Source: Ancylomarina subtilis
Lineage (GTDB): Bacteria; Bacteroidota; Bacteroidia; Bacteroidales; Marinifilaceae
Reading direction: 5' to 3'
DNA length: 64,000 nt
Assembly: GCF_004217115.1 (NCBI RefSeq)
Contig: NZ_SHKN01000001.1
Coordinates: 1,119,781-1,183,780 of the forward strand
The notes below the pieces were generated by a model. It saw only the letters and a list, made by a program, of their open reading frames with translations, was not told the origin of the DNA and did no database searches. Position 1 is the stretch's first letter; each line of letters begins with the position of its first letter. Below are positions 56,677 to 63,529 of this stretch, piece by piece. Both the position numbers and the translations under genes were made by a program.

Positions 56677-56690
56677 CTTCGATATCGAAG
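56677..56690. promoter_or_regulatory. 14-bp palindrome CTTCGATATCGAAG
   Basis: Perfect palindrome whose arms end in the same CGAAG core as the tandem repeat 70 bases earlier. It lies 133 bases before the start of the following gene. The operator role is inference. Confidence 0.4.
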
Positions 56691-56822
56691 AGGAAAAACC
56701 TTGCCATTCAAATAAAATAATCAGAACTTGGTCATAGATTTTAATCCGTTCACATGATTTTAAGGGGTTTAAAATTTAAGACCAAACTGCGTTTGTATTA
56801 TTCCCTTTAAAATTAATTTATT

Positions 56823-57401
56823 ATGGCAATAGTAAAGAAAAACATCGTAACCGATGGCTTAAGTGGTAAGATCGGTAAAAATTTAGTTTTTAGACAAAGT
56901 AATGGAAAAACGGTTGTGACAAGCAGCCCAACTCACACGGGTATCATTAGTGAAAAACAGGTCGACCAGCGAAAATTATTTACCAGGGCGGCCCATTATG
57001 CCAAAACTCAGATGGCCGATCCCGTATTTGGGGAAAAATATCGTATCATGGCAAAAAACAAGGGCTTTAATAATCCGAACAATTTGGCCGTTCAAGATTA
57101 TCTGCGACCACCTGTTATCGAAACACTTAATGCCAATGCCTATCATGGTGAGATTGGCGATGAGATCATTATAGAAGCTTATGATGATCTTGAGGTAGAG
57201 AAAGTTGCTGTTGAAATTTACCATGCCGATGGCAGCCTGGTGGAAAAAGGCATGGCCAGCACCAATGGAAATCCTTATGAATGGCACTATGCTGCCAGTG
57301 TTGCCAATGCAGAATATGCCGGAGATAAAGTTGTTGTTAAAGCCTTTGATCATCCGGGTAATGAAACTCTACAAGAACTGGTATTGACCTCACAAAACTA
57401 A
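56823..57401 (+). CDS. Unrecognised 192-aa protein
   Basis: I do not recognise the family with certainty. The N-terminus (MAIVKKNIVTDGLSGKIGK, then VFRQSNGKTVV) has the SGKIG..VF...GKT pattern I associate with small Bacteroidota proteins of unknown role. The middle is helical (RKLFTRAAHYAKTQM) and the C-terminal part (about 95-190) is beta-rich with DEIIIEAYDDLEVEKVAVEIYHADGS, resembling an Ig-like or adhesin-type module. There is no signal peptide or membrane segment. The upstream region is long (1.3 kb) and holds the CGAAG repeats; a strong terminator follows. It could be a structural or phage-derived protein. Confidence 0.7.
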   Translation: MAIVKKNIVTDGLSGKIGKNLVFRQSNGKTVVTSSPTHTGIISEKQVDQRKLFTRAAHYAKTQMADPVFGEKYRIMAKNKGFNNPNNLAVQDYLRPPVIETLNANAYHGEIGDEIIIEAYDDLEVEKVAVEIYHADGSLVEKGMASTNGNPYEWHYAASVANAEYAGDKVVVKAFDHPGNETLQELVLTSQN

Positions 57402-57489
57402 GGCGGTTTGGTTCATCCTGCGAAAATTCCGACAGAGAAAAAACAGGCTGCCGGCATTTTCATCCTCTGGTAAGCTTCGGCTTATAAGC

Positions 57490-57523
57490 ACGCTCCCTCC
57501 AGTATCAGGACTGGAGGGAGCGT
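57490..57523 (+). terminator. Strong intrinsic terminator
   Basis: Perfect 13-bp stem ACGCTCCCTCCAG / CTGGAGGGAGCGT with an 8-base loop and CTTTTTA. It ends transcripts from the 192-aa gene. Confidence 0.85.
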
Positions 57524-57532
57524 CTTTTTAAT

Positions 57533-57664
57533 CAACTTAAGGTCGAACCTGAATTCCATATTTTAATCAATGTACGCGATAAAACCGACCGAAGGAAGCT
57601 TGGCGAAACTAATTATGCACTGGTAGAGGGCGCAACGGTTTATGTAAGTGGAGTGCGGGATTAA
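57533..57664 (+). pseudogene. Orphan C-terminal coding remnant
   Basis: One frame reads through about 44 sensible codons (QLKVEPEFHILINVRDKTD, then GETNYALVEGATVYVSGVRD) to a TAA at 57662-57664. It has no start codon: the frame is open only from 57488 and overlaps the terminator. The amino-acid composition is protein-like, so this is probably the 3' end of a gene deleted or displaced by a rearrangement at the terminator. I do not recognise the parent. Confidence 0.4.
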
Positions 57665-57812
57665 AAGTTGGAAACTTTCAAAACCGCATGGAGCCAATTC
57701 GTTTATTCATAATTTCAAATTTTCCGTCAATCGTCAAAGACGAATTGGCGGTGTTACATCAACGCGAAACAGTTGGATTGCCCACTGAAACCCGCATTAC
57801 ATTTACATTTTG
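57665..57812. repeat. Recombination-site-like element after the exonuclease gene
   Basis: On the minus strand the exonuclease stop TAA is followed at once by CGACTCGCTAAC, then AT-rich DNA and ATGCGGGTTTCAGTGGGC. Inside lies a perfect 10-bp inverted repeat GCCAATTCGT (57693-57702) / ACGAATTGGC (57740-57749). The GCTAAC end matches the inverse of the GTTRGC found in front of several genes to the right. A partner GTTAGC arm is not present at the far side, where the orphan remnant lies. Confidence 0.45.
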
Positions 57813-59225
57813 TTAGCGAGTCGTTATTTTCTCTTTCGCTTTATTTAGCTCTTTTAATATTGTCTTTGCAAACTTTTTTACCTTTTTAGGATAGTCTTCT
57901 TCTTCTAAGTCAGATTCAATAAAATCTACAGAACTATCAAGTTGCTCGTAAAATTCACTTATTGTGATTTTGTTTTTCATTAAATCGAAATTCATTTCTG
58001 TCAATTGGTCAATTTCGGATTCAATGGTGAAAAGTATCTCTAAATCATCATCTTCGTACGATTCAATCTTAAAATCTTCATAAACAGCTTCAATCTTTTC
58101 TAATTGTTTCTGAAAATTATTTCCAAAATTTCTTTTATCATCGTGATTGAATTCAGGAATACTATCTAAAAACTCTTGTTCTTTTTTACTTGTTTCGACT
58201 AACAGTTCTTTTTGTTCAGTTGATAATCCATTAAAAGCCTCTGCGATTTTTTCGGTTACATCTATCTCAATTGTTAAGGATTGATTTTTTTGCGTTGAAT
58301 GTTTTGTTTCTTTTTGAATTGAAGATGCAATTGGAATTTCAATATTTAAATCTTTGTCTTCATCATTGCACATTTTAATAAAATCTTTCTCGGACAAAAT
58401 TTTAATTAGTTTTCCTTTTCCTATAAGTTCTTCAGTTTTTCTGTGTTTTGAACTTTTTTCGTAACCAGCTAATTTTGTTGAATCTTGCGTTCCCACAACT
58501 AAAATCGTGGTTTTTTGTGTAACTGAGTTTAAAACATTACAACCTATTTTGGCTGCAATACCAGCAGCTTCTTTTCTTGGTAGCGATAATGCTCCTGTAA
58601 AAACCAAATTTTCTCCGAAAAGAGAACCTTCTGGATTTCCTTCTTGTTTTATTGATGCTGAATAGTCAGATTTTGAAGTGCTTTGATTTATTGGCATTCC
58701 AATTCTTTGGAACCAATCTTCAATTGACATTTCTTTAATTAAACATGCATTTGCTACTACTAAACCTGCTGCAATTGCATCTTGAAGTGCATCGTGGTGT
58801 TCAAATGTTATATCTAAAAAGTCTGCGATATTTTTTAATCCGTATCCTTTGTATGCAAACTGTTCCCAGGTTCGTCTTGTTATTTTAGCTGAGTCCAGCC
58901 ATTTTGTTTTTATTGGTGGTAGTTGATATTCTTCACAAACTCTGTTTAATGCAACTCTGTCAAATGGCATGTGATGAACAGTAATTTTTTCTTCCAGACG
59001 ATTTCTAATTTCCTCGTAGATTGTATCAAAAGTCGGGGAGTTTTTAACATCAGATTCTTTAATGCCATGAATAGAAATATTAAACGGGTCAAAATATGAT
59101 TCAGGATTAATTAATGAACTCCATTTATTAATGACTTTTCCGTTTTCAAATTCCGCAATTCCAATTTGACAGATACTTGAATAATCTGCATTTGCGGTTT
59201 CAACATCTAATGCTAAATATTTCAT
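57813..59225 (-). CDS. DnaQ-like 3'-5' exonuclease with BRCT domain
   Basis: The 470-aa protein has an N-terminal DEDDh exonuclease domain (1-165) with D7-x-E9 (ALDVETA), D89 (PFDRVALN) and H144 with D149 (EHHDALQDA), followed by a BRCT domain (about 202-287; GENLVFTGALSLPRKEAAGIAAKIG). This pairing resembles DNA polymerase III epsilon-like proteins. The remaining 180 residues are acidic and helical (many E/D/K; about 310-470) with no known motif. It probably processes DNA ends or acts in repair. The gene ends in a recombination-site-like element and its start abuts a 298-bp repeat. Base composition is lower in GC than the core genes. Confidence 0.9.
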   Translation of the reverse strand: MKYLALDVETANADYSSICQIGIAEFENGKVINKWSSLINPESYFDPFNISIHGIKESDVKNSPTFDTIYEEIRNRLEEKITVHHMPFDRVALNRVCEEYQLPPIKTKWLDSAKITRRTWEQFAYKGYGLKNIADFLDITFEHHDALQDAIAAGLVVANACLIKEMSIEDWFQRIGMPINQSTSKSDYSASIKQEGNPEGSLFGENLVFTGALSLPRKEAAGIAAKIGCNVLNSVTQKTTILVVGTQDSTKLAGYEKSSKHRKTEELIGKGKLIKILSEKDFIKMCNDEDKDLNIEIPIASSIQKETKHSTQKNQSLTIEIDVTEKIAEAFNGLSTEQKELLVETSKKEQEFLDSIPEFNHDDKRNFGNNFQKQLEKIEAVYEDFKIESYEDDDLEILFTIESEIDQLTEMNFDLMKNKITISEFYEQLDSSVDFIESDLEEEDYPKKVKKFAKTILKELNKAKEKITTR

Positions 59226-59252
59226 GTTGTTTGGTTTTTTATAATGCTCGCT

Positions 59253-59550
59253 AACTTGTTTATGTGTTCACAAAACCTGTACTATATTTCCATTAGAAAC
59301 ATATATTATACAGCTTTGTGGTATTCTATTATACCTTTCTCAAACTTAGTAAATATTAAGCATAAATAATTTATGATTTGCTCAAAATCATCAAGATGTT
59401 TATAACAGTATAAGAGAATCCCTGTATATCACGCTTAGGCTGCTTCGAGCTTGCATTTCAGCACAGAAAATCGATTTTCAATAGTGAATCGTATTCTTTT
59501 GGGGACTTGCAGAAGCTTGTTTGATGCAGGGGTGCAGAAAAACCTTACCC
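59253..59550. repeat. 298-bp direct repeat, copy A
   Basis: Matches 62618-62915 over its full length with only about ten visible mismatches and no length change. It begins at AACTTG(TTTATG) next to a GCTAAC/GTTAGC core and ends at AACCTTACCC. It is non-coding in all frames by inspection. It lies between the exonuclease start and the REP-flanked transposase. Confidence 0.9.
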
Positions 59551-60237
59551 ACCCCGCTACCGCACGATTGCATCGTGTGGTTACTACATCACTACAATTA
59601 CTCCATTCAATACCCCTTTATCTCCTCTATAATCTCTTGCGCTACTATATACATAGTCTTCAGGATAAGAGACCAAACCTTCCTCAACTGGATTGTTATG
59701 TATGTAATTTATTTTCTCATCAAACACTTTATTACTCCACAACTCGATTGGTTTATTATCGTGTCTCCAAAATTGATACTTCTTTACGTTAGAAGATTTT
59801 GCTCCCGCTTTTAGGAATTGCTCTAATAACCACTCTTTCCTACTTTCCCTATTGTTATTTTTTATTGCTTCCACTATCGCCTTGCTCGTGAATCGCTTAA
59901 AATCTCCTAAAAGCAATTCTGGCTTTTGACCATCTGCACTTCTAAAAATTAAATGAACATGATTAGTCATGATACACCAAGCAAAAATATCCATCCCCTT
60001 ATGCTTTTGACAATAATGCAAACTGTCAATTATGATGTCTTTGTATTCGCTTCTAGTAAATACATCCAGCCATTCTACTACTGCAAAGCTTATAAAATAA
60101 ACTCCCTCCGGATTATAAAATTTATAATTACGACTCATAGTAGAATTTACACTAAACAGTTAATCATTAATACTTAATTGCATTACCTACCACATATCCT
60201 TCACAAACCACACGATGCAATCGTGCGGGAGCGGGGG
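59551..60237. mobile_element. REP-flanked tyrosine transposase element
   Basis: The element is bounded by inverted copies of a REP-like sequence: left 59551-59583, right 60206-60237, which match as reverse complements except at one or two bases. Each holds a hairpin CACGAT-TGC-ATCGTG, extended by GC-rich arms. The transposase stop codon touches the left repeat and the right repeat touches the stop of the PEBP gene. The left end directly follows the 298-bp repeat. The whole is 687 bp. Confidence 0.8.
59584..60138 (-). CDS. REP-associated tyrosine transposase (RAYT)
   Basis: The 184-aa Y1 transposase has HxH at H60/H62 (CIMTNHVHLIF) and the catalytic Tyr at Y145 in INYIHNNPVEEGLV, followed by YVYSSARDY; these are the RAYT signatures. 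RAYTs nick REP hairpins in single-stranded DNA. The perfect REP hairpins at both ends, in inverted orientation, make this a likely complete unit. It differs from the 150-aa enzyme at 1767-2219, so two distinct RAYT/IS200 subfamilies occur in this window. Confidence 0.92.
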   Translation of the reverse strand: MSRNYKFYNPEGVYFISFAVVEWLDVFTRSEYKDIIIDSLHYCQKHKGMDIFAWCIMTNHVHLIFRSADGQKPELLLGDFKRFTSKAIVEAIKNNNRESRKEWLLEQFLKAGAKSSNVKKYQFWRHDNKPIELWSNKVFDEKINYIHNNPVEEGLVSYPEDYVYSSARDYRGDKGVLNGVIVVM

Positions 60238-60789
60238 TTAATTTTCATCTCGTTTAAAATACATGGTAATGGTAGCTTTTTCTATGGTTTTCGAGTTCAG
60301 GTAAAAACCAACCAAAGCAGGGTTTGCATCTTTCTCCAATCCCAGTTTGTCAACACTTAAGGCATATATGGTAATTTCGTATTTGTGAAACCCATCTCCC
60401 TGTGGCGGACAAGGACCGCCATATCCGTAGCCTCCGAAATCGGTTCTACTCTGAATGGCTTGTTGGGGCATTAATTTACTACTTAGATTGCCTGCATTTG
60501 ATTTTATTTCGGAAACATTTTTCGGAATATCAAAAACTACCCAGTGCCACCATCCACTGCCTGTTGGGGCATCGGGGTCGTACATGGTTATGGCAAAGCT
60601 TTGTGTGTTTTCTGGTGCATTTTCCCAATACAATTGGGGCGAAATATTTTTTCCTACACATCCAAAACTGTTAAAAACCTGTGCTTCTGTCACCTGACCT
60701 CCCACATCCTTACTTTTTAAGGTAAATGTCTGAGCCATCAAGCCTGACGATGTTAGTACAAAAATTATTGAAAATACTATTGCTCTCAT
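60238..60789 (-). CDS. YbhB/YbcL-family Raf-kinase-inhibitor-like (PEBP) protein, exported
   Basis: The 183-aa PEBP-fold protein has a signal peptide (AIVFSIIFVLTSSGLMAQ) and the ligand-site motifs YDPDAPTGSGWWHWVVFDIP and GYGGPCPPQGDGFHKYEIT. PEBP proteins bind anionic groups such as phospholipid heads; the bacterial role is unknown. Its stop codon abuts the REP of the neighbouring element. It lies 91 bases downstream of the AraC regulator and may be its target. Confidence 0.92.
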   Translation of the reverse strand: MRAIVFSIIFVLTSSGLMAQTFTLKSKDVGGQVTEAQVFNSFGCVGKNISPQLYWENAPENTQSFAITMYDPDAPTGSGWWHWVVFDIPKNVSEIKSNAGNLSSKLMPQQAIQSRTDFGGYGYGGPCPPQGDGFHKYEITIYALSVDKLGLEKDANPALVGFYLNSKTIEKATITMYFKRDEN

Positions 60790-60880
60790 AATGTTTAAAT
60801 TTAAAGTTGAAAATTTATTTATCGATGCAAATTTACATTATAGGTCAATAGATTTAAGTTCAAATAGTATTCCTATAAGG

Positions 60881-61723
60881 TCATATGTTTGCTTGTTGTT
60901 TTGGTGTAATCCCATAATAGGTCTTGTATGCTTTAATAAAATTAGAGAGTGTTTTATATCCTACTTTAAAGAATATTTCAGATGGCTTTTTTCCATTCTC
61001 TAACAATGATTTGGCAATTTTCAAACGTTCTGCTAATAGCCATTTTTTTGGTGTGGTTCCGTAGTATTTTTGGAAATGCCTTTTAAATGTTGAAGGGCTT
61101 TGGTTGCAAAGGAATGCAAACTCTTCGATACTAAGCCCTGATGTAATATTGTTTTGAATAATGTTCTTGAAATTTAATTCGTAATTGGAATAGGTTATGG
61201 ATAGTACAGAATTTAACTCATTAGGATAGGTCTTTAACAGGTAAATCAAAATCTCTTCAAATTTTAACTGTAGTAATTCTTGTGGGGTAGTTTTATTTTT
61301 TGATAATAATGTTTTTAGTGAAGCCCTGAAATTCAGTGTATATAAGTCGTGTTTAAGTACCAATATTCCAGTGGTTTCGTGTGTATTTGAGATTAAGTTT
61401 TTGTATTTTGTTTTAAATGCCACTAATGATTCATTACTATAGGTTAATAAAATACTGTTATAACTCTTGGTCAGGTTTGACCTTTTTTCAGTCATTAGGC
61501 AGTTTGAAGCATTGACAATAACAAACTTGTCTTCTGATATGGAAACGGGCTCTTTCTCATGAAAAATTTCTTTATGCCCTTCAATCAGAAAGCTTATCAC
61601 ATTTTGTTTAAAAAAGACTCTGTTTTTTATATCGTCGTTGTAATTACGATAATCTACCAAATTGATTTCAGGTAAGCCATTTTTGATGGGAATAATATCT
61701 TTAGGAATAGTAACTGCTTTCAT
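60881..61723 (-). CDS. AraC-family transcriptional regulator
   Basis: The 280-aa protein has an N-terminal ligand-binding-like region (about 15-170) and a C-terminal double helix-turn-helix (about 185-278: SIEEFAFLCNQSPSTFKRHF, KWLLAERLKIAKSLL, FFKVGYKTLSNFIKAYKTYYG). The start is 16 bases after a GTTAGCA core of the inverted-repeat element at 61739-61927. It probably controls itself and the PEBP gene; no operator could be identified. Confidence 0.92.
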   Translation of the reverse strand: MKAVTIPKDIIPIKNGLPEINLVDYRNYNDDIKNRVFFKQNVISFLIEGHKEIFHEKEPVSISEDKFVIVNASNCLMTEKRSNLTKSYNSILLTYSNESLVAFKTKYKNLISNTHETTGILVLKHDLYTLNFRASLKTLLSKNKTTPQELLQLKFEEILIYLLKTYPNELNSVLSITYSNYELNFKNIIQNNITSGLSIEEFAFLCNQSPSTFKRHFQKYYGTTPKKWLLAERLKIAKSLLENGKKPSEIFFKVGYKTLSNFIKAYKTYYGITPKQQANI

Positions 61724-61738
61724 TTCTTTAGTATTGGT

Positions 61739-61927
61739 GCTAACGGTCTTGCTAAGTTTCGTGGGCGATTTAAAAGAGTTATCCTTTCAAACCGCTAAAG
61801 AAGCAAGCCGATTTAATTAACGTATTCATGTTTTGAGCAAACCAATTGAATTGGCTTGCTGGTGTTTATTAATTGAACTAACTTTCAAGCTACTCGTCAC
61901 CGCCCATGAAATTTAGCTTTTGTTGGC
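61739..61927. repeat. Long inverted-repeat element resembling a cassette recombination site
   Basis: The outer arms start with GCTAAC (left, 61739) and, reading inwards on the other strand, GCCAAC (right, ending 61927). After a short unmatched spacer they pair over GCTAAGTTTCGTGGGCGAT against GCTAAATTTCATGGGCGGT (19 bases, three transition mismatches). Inside are AGCAAGCC (61802-61809) / GGCTTGCT (61853-61860) and CCAATTGAATTGG (61842-61854). The right arm contains the last codons and stop of the membrane-protein gene; the left arm lies 16 bases before the AraC start. Layout resembles integron attC, but the cores (GTTAGCA, GTTGGCA) do not fit GTTRRRY. Confidence 0.75.
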
Positions 61928-62605
61928 AGTAGTATTTCCACACCTTTCCCTTAATTGTTGTCTCGCAGCCCTAATAGCATAATCAGCATAAACATTAGTC
62001 TGTTTGCATATTTTAATTAAATCTTCTTCTTTTTTGTCTCTGAAAATTTCTGAAAACTCATTAACTTTTTTATCAAATTCTTTAGGAGTCAAATATTGCT
62101 CACCTAACCTTCTATTGATGAAAGGAACATTAGTGTAAATCATATTTGGCTTTAATCTTAAGAAAGTAAGTATCTTATCGGGCTTGCAAAGAAAGTTTGT
62201 TATGAATACCCGCCTTCCTCCTTTAAGAACTATCAAAATATATTCGAATTCTGAGAATTTATATCTTAATCCGTTATGCTCATCAACTTTCACGTGGTAT
62301 GAATCAAGTATCTCGGCCCTATTTATTATGAATTCTTCATTATTATTTTTGATGACAATCTTATTTCCATTTTCATATAGAGTTACAGACTTCTTGAATT
62401 CTTCTAAATAATAAGTTATTGTCATAAAAATCGGTGGTCCTAAAACAAAAAGGACGAATATAGATGCAAAGATATATCTAGCATCAGTCATATCTTCCGG
62501 TCTTGTAATTGCAAAATAAATTCCATATCCCAACAATCCTCCAGATACAAAGATGCTTGTGATAAAAATCAAAACTATATATGTCTTTAGCTTAAGTGTC
62601 TTCAT
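61913..62605 (-). CDS. Membrane protein of unknown function
   Basis: I do not recognise this 230-aa protein. It has two membrane helices near the N-terminus (about 8-32, IVLIFITSIFVSGGLLGYGIY; and 43-66, IFASIFVLFVLGPPIFMTITY), then a soluble part with a PH-like or beta-rich segment (VTLYENGNKIVIKNNNEEFIINRAEI) and a charged helical C-terminus. The soluble part is likely cytoplasmic. The gene starts 15 bases after a GTTGGCAG core and its stop is in the inverted-repeat element, so it occupies one 'cassette'. Low GC, no clear homologue. Confidence 0.7.
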   Translation of the reverse strand: MKTLKLKTYIVLIFITSIFVSGGLLGYGIYFAITRPEDMTDARYIFASIFVLFVLGPPIFMTITYYLEEFKKSVTLYENGNKIVIKNNNEEFIINRAEILDSYHVKVDEHNGLRYKFSEFEYILIVLKGGRRVFITNFLCKPDKILTFLRLKPNMIYTNVPFINRRLGEQYLTPKEFDKKVNEFSEIFRDKKEEDLIKICKQTNVYADYAIRAARQQLRERCGNTTANKS

Positions 62606-62617
62606 AATATTACTGCC

Positions 62618-62915
62618 AACTTGTTTATGTATTCACAAAACCTGTACTATATTTCCATTAGAAACATATATTATACAGCTTTGTGGTATTCTATTATACC
62701 TTTCTCAAACTTAGTAAATATTAAGCATAAATAATTTATCATTCGCTTAAAATCATCAAGATGTTTATAACAGTATAAGAGAATCCCTGTATATCACGCT
62801 TAGGCTGCTTCGAGCTTGCATTTCAGCACAGAAAATCGATTTTCAGTAGTGAATCGTATTCTTTTTGGGACTTGCAGAAGATTGTTTGATGCAGGGGTGA
62901 AGAAAAACCTTACCC
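62618..62915. repeat. 298-bp direct repeat, copy B
   Basis: Equal in length to copy A (59253-59550), about 3.4 kb away, same orientation. Like copy A it abuts a gene start via AAC(T)TG and a GCCAAC core on one side, and palindromic DNA after AACCTTACCC on the other. Confidence 0.9.
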
Positions 62916-62985
62916 CCTCCCCTAAAGGGGGGACTGAATTTCAAAGACTTCCCTTAAGGGCATTTAAGGGTAAAAGGTGTTGAAG
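62914..62985. repeat. Palindromic repeat, copy 1 (CCCTAAAGGG type)
   Basis: Contains CCCCTAAAGGGG, then GACTGAATTTCAAAGACTT, CCCTTAAGGG and CATTTAAGGGTAAA. A second copy lies at 63741-63806 (CCCTAAAGGG, GCTGAATTTCAACGACTT, CCCTTTAGGG, ATTTAAGGGTAAA). A dispersed REP-like family is likely. It abuts the 298-bp repeat. Confidence 0.75.
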
Positions 62986-63049
62986 CGTATTATGCAAGGA
63001 ATGCGGGGAGTTCAGCGGATCTAGTCCCTACTAGCGGGAGGAACGTTTT

Positions 63050-63529
63050 TTATTCAAATCTACTATCTGATTTGGTTTCGTTCAAATTATCGGTCTTATT
63101 TTCAGTCCATCCATTTTTTTCTGTTTTGTGAATATCAAAATCAGGAATGTATGGTTTTATATCTAAAAGAGGTGTACCATCAAGCATATCAACATTCTCA
63201 ATATCAAGTATATTATTTTCAATTTTCAATAATCGAACAACTGAAATTCCAATCGAATTAGGTCTTTGGGGTGCTCTTGTCGCAAAAATTCCACGTTGAT
63301 GATTGTCAAGAAAAGGTGTCGCCAGCAAATCGAACCCTTTCGATTTATGAAAATTATAAATCAAAATTACATGTGAAAATCCATCAAGATCTGTCAATCC
63401 AGGAACAAGTTCATCTTTTAACTTGATTTGCCCTTTTATTCCCTTCGCTCCCTTTGATTGAATTGGCATGCCTTCCTTTGTCTTAAAAGGCGTATGAATT
63501 ATCCCTATTGGTTCTATGATAATCGACAT
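63050..63529 (-). CDS. trmO: tRNA (N6-threonylcarbamoyladenosine(37)-N6)-methyltransferase TrmO
   Basis: The 159-aa protein matches the TsaA/TrmO/VirR beta-barrel: IEPIGIIHTPFKTKEGMP, DLDGFSHVILIYNFH, GIFATRAPQRPNSIGIS and LDGTPLLDIKPYIP. TrmO transfers a methyl group from SAM to t6A37 of tRNA-Thr, improving decoding. The C-terminal extension found in longer members is missing; the last 20 residues (ENKTDNLNETKSDSRF) are low-complexity. The gene lies in the repeat-rich accessory region, unlike a housekeeping trmO, so it may be a second or mobile copy. A GTTAGCG core lies 70 bases upstream of its start. Confidence 0.92.
   Translation of the reverse strand: MSIIIEPIGIIHTPFKTKEGMPIQSKGAKGIKGQIKLKDELVPGLTDLDGFSHVILIYNFHKSKGFDLLATPFLDNHQRGIFATRAPQRPNSIGISVVRLLKIENNILDIENVDMLDGTPLLDIKPYIPDFDIHKTEKNGWTENKTDNLNETKSDSRFE

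Larger units (their letters stand above)
55571..56822. other. 1.25-kb non-coding region with remnants of dispersed repeats
   Basis: No real gene: the open frames here are short and unlike any protein. It holds a GC-rich hairpin at 55712-55731 (AGCCTGCC-GTAA-GGCGGGCT), a long-looped stem at 55800-55845 (GTACTTTTT / AAAAAGTAC), and a perfect 10-bp stem at 56111-56136 (GTTCTTTTGT / ACAAAAGAAC). The stem pattern TTTTG...CAAAAGAACCAAAAA resembles a repeat I know from other Bacteroidota intergenic regions, though I cannot check its family here. The last 250 bases hold a tandem repeat and a palindrome listed separately. Confidence 0.5.

Noticed and set aside
59253-59550. Open frames in the 298-bp repeat read as genes
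   Set aside because: Frames in the two copies are not conserved relative to the mismatches, and no start or stop layout is shared.
61739-61927. True integron attC site
   Set aside because: The core ends read GTTAGCA and GTTGGCA, which do not fit GTTRRRY, and there is no IntI gene; I keep it only as attC-like.
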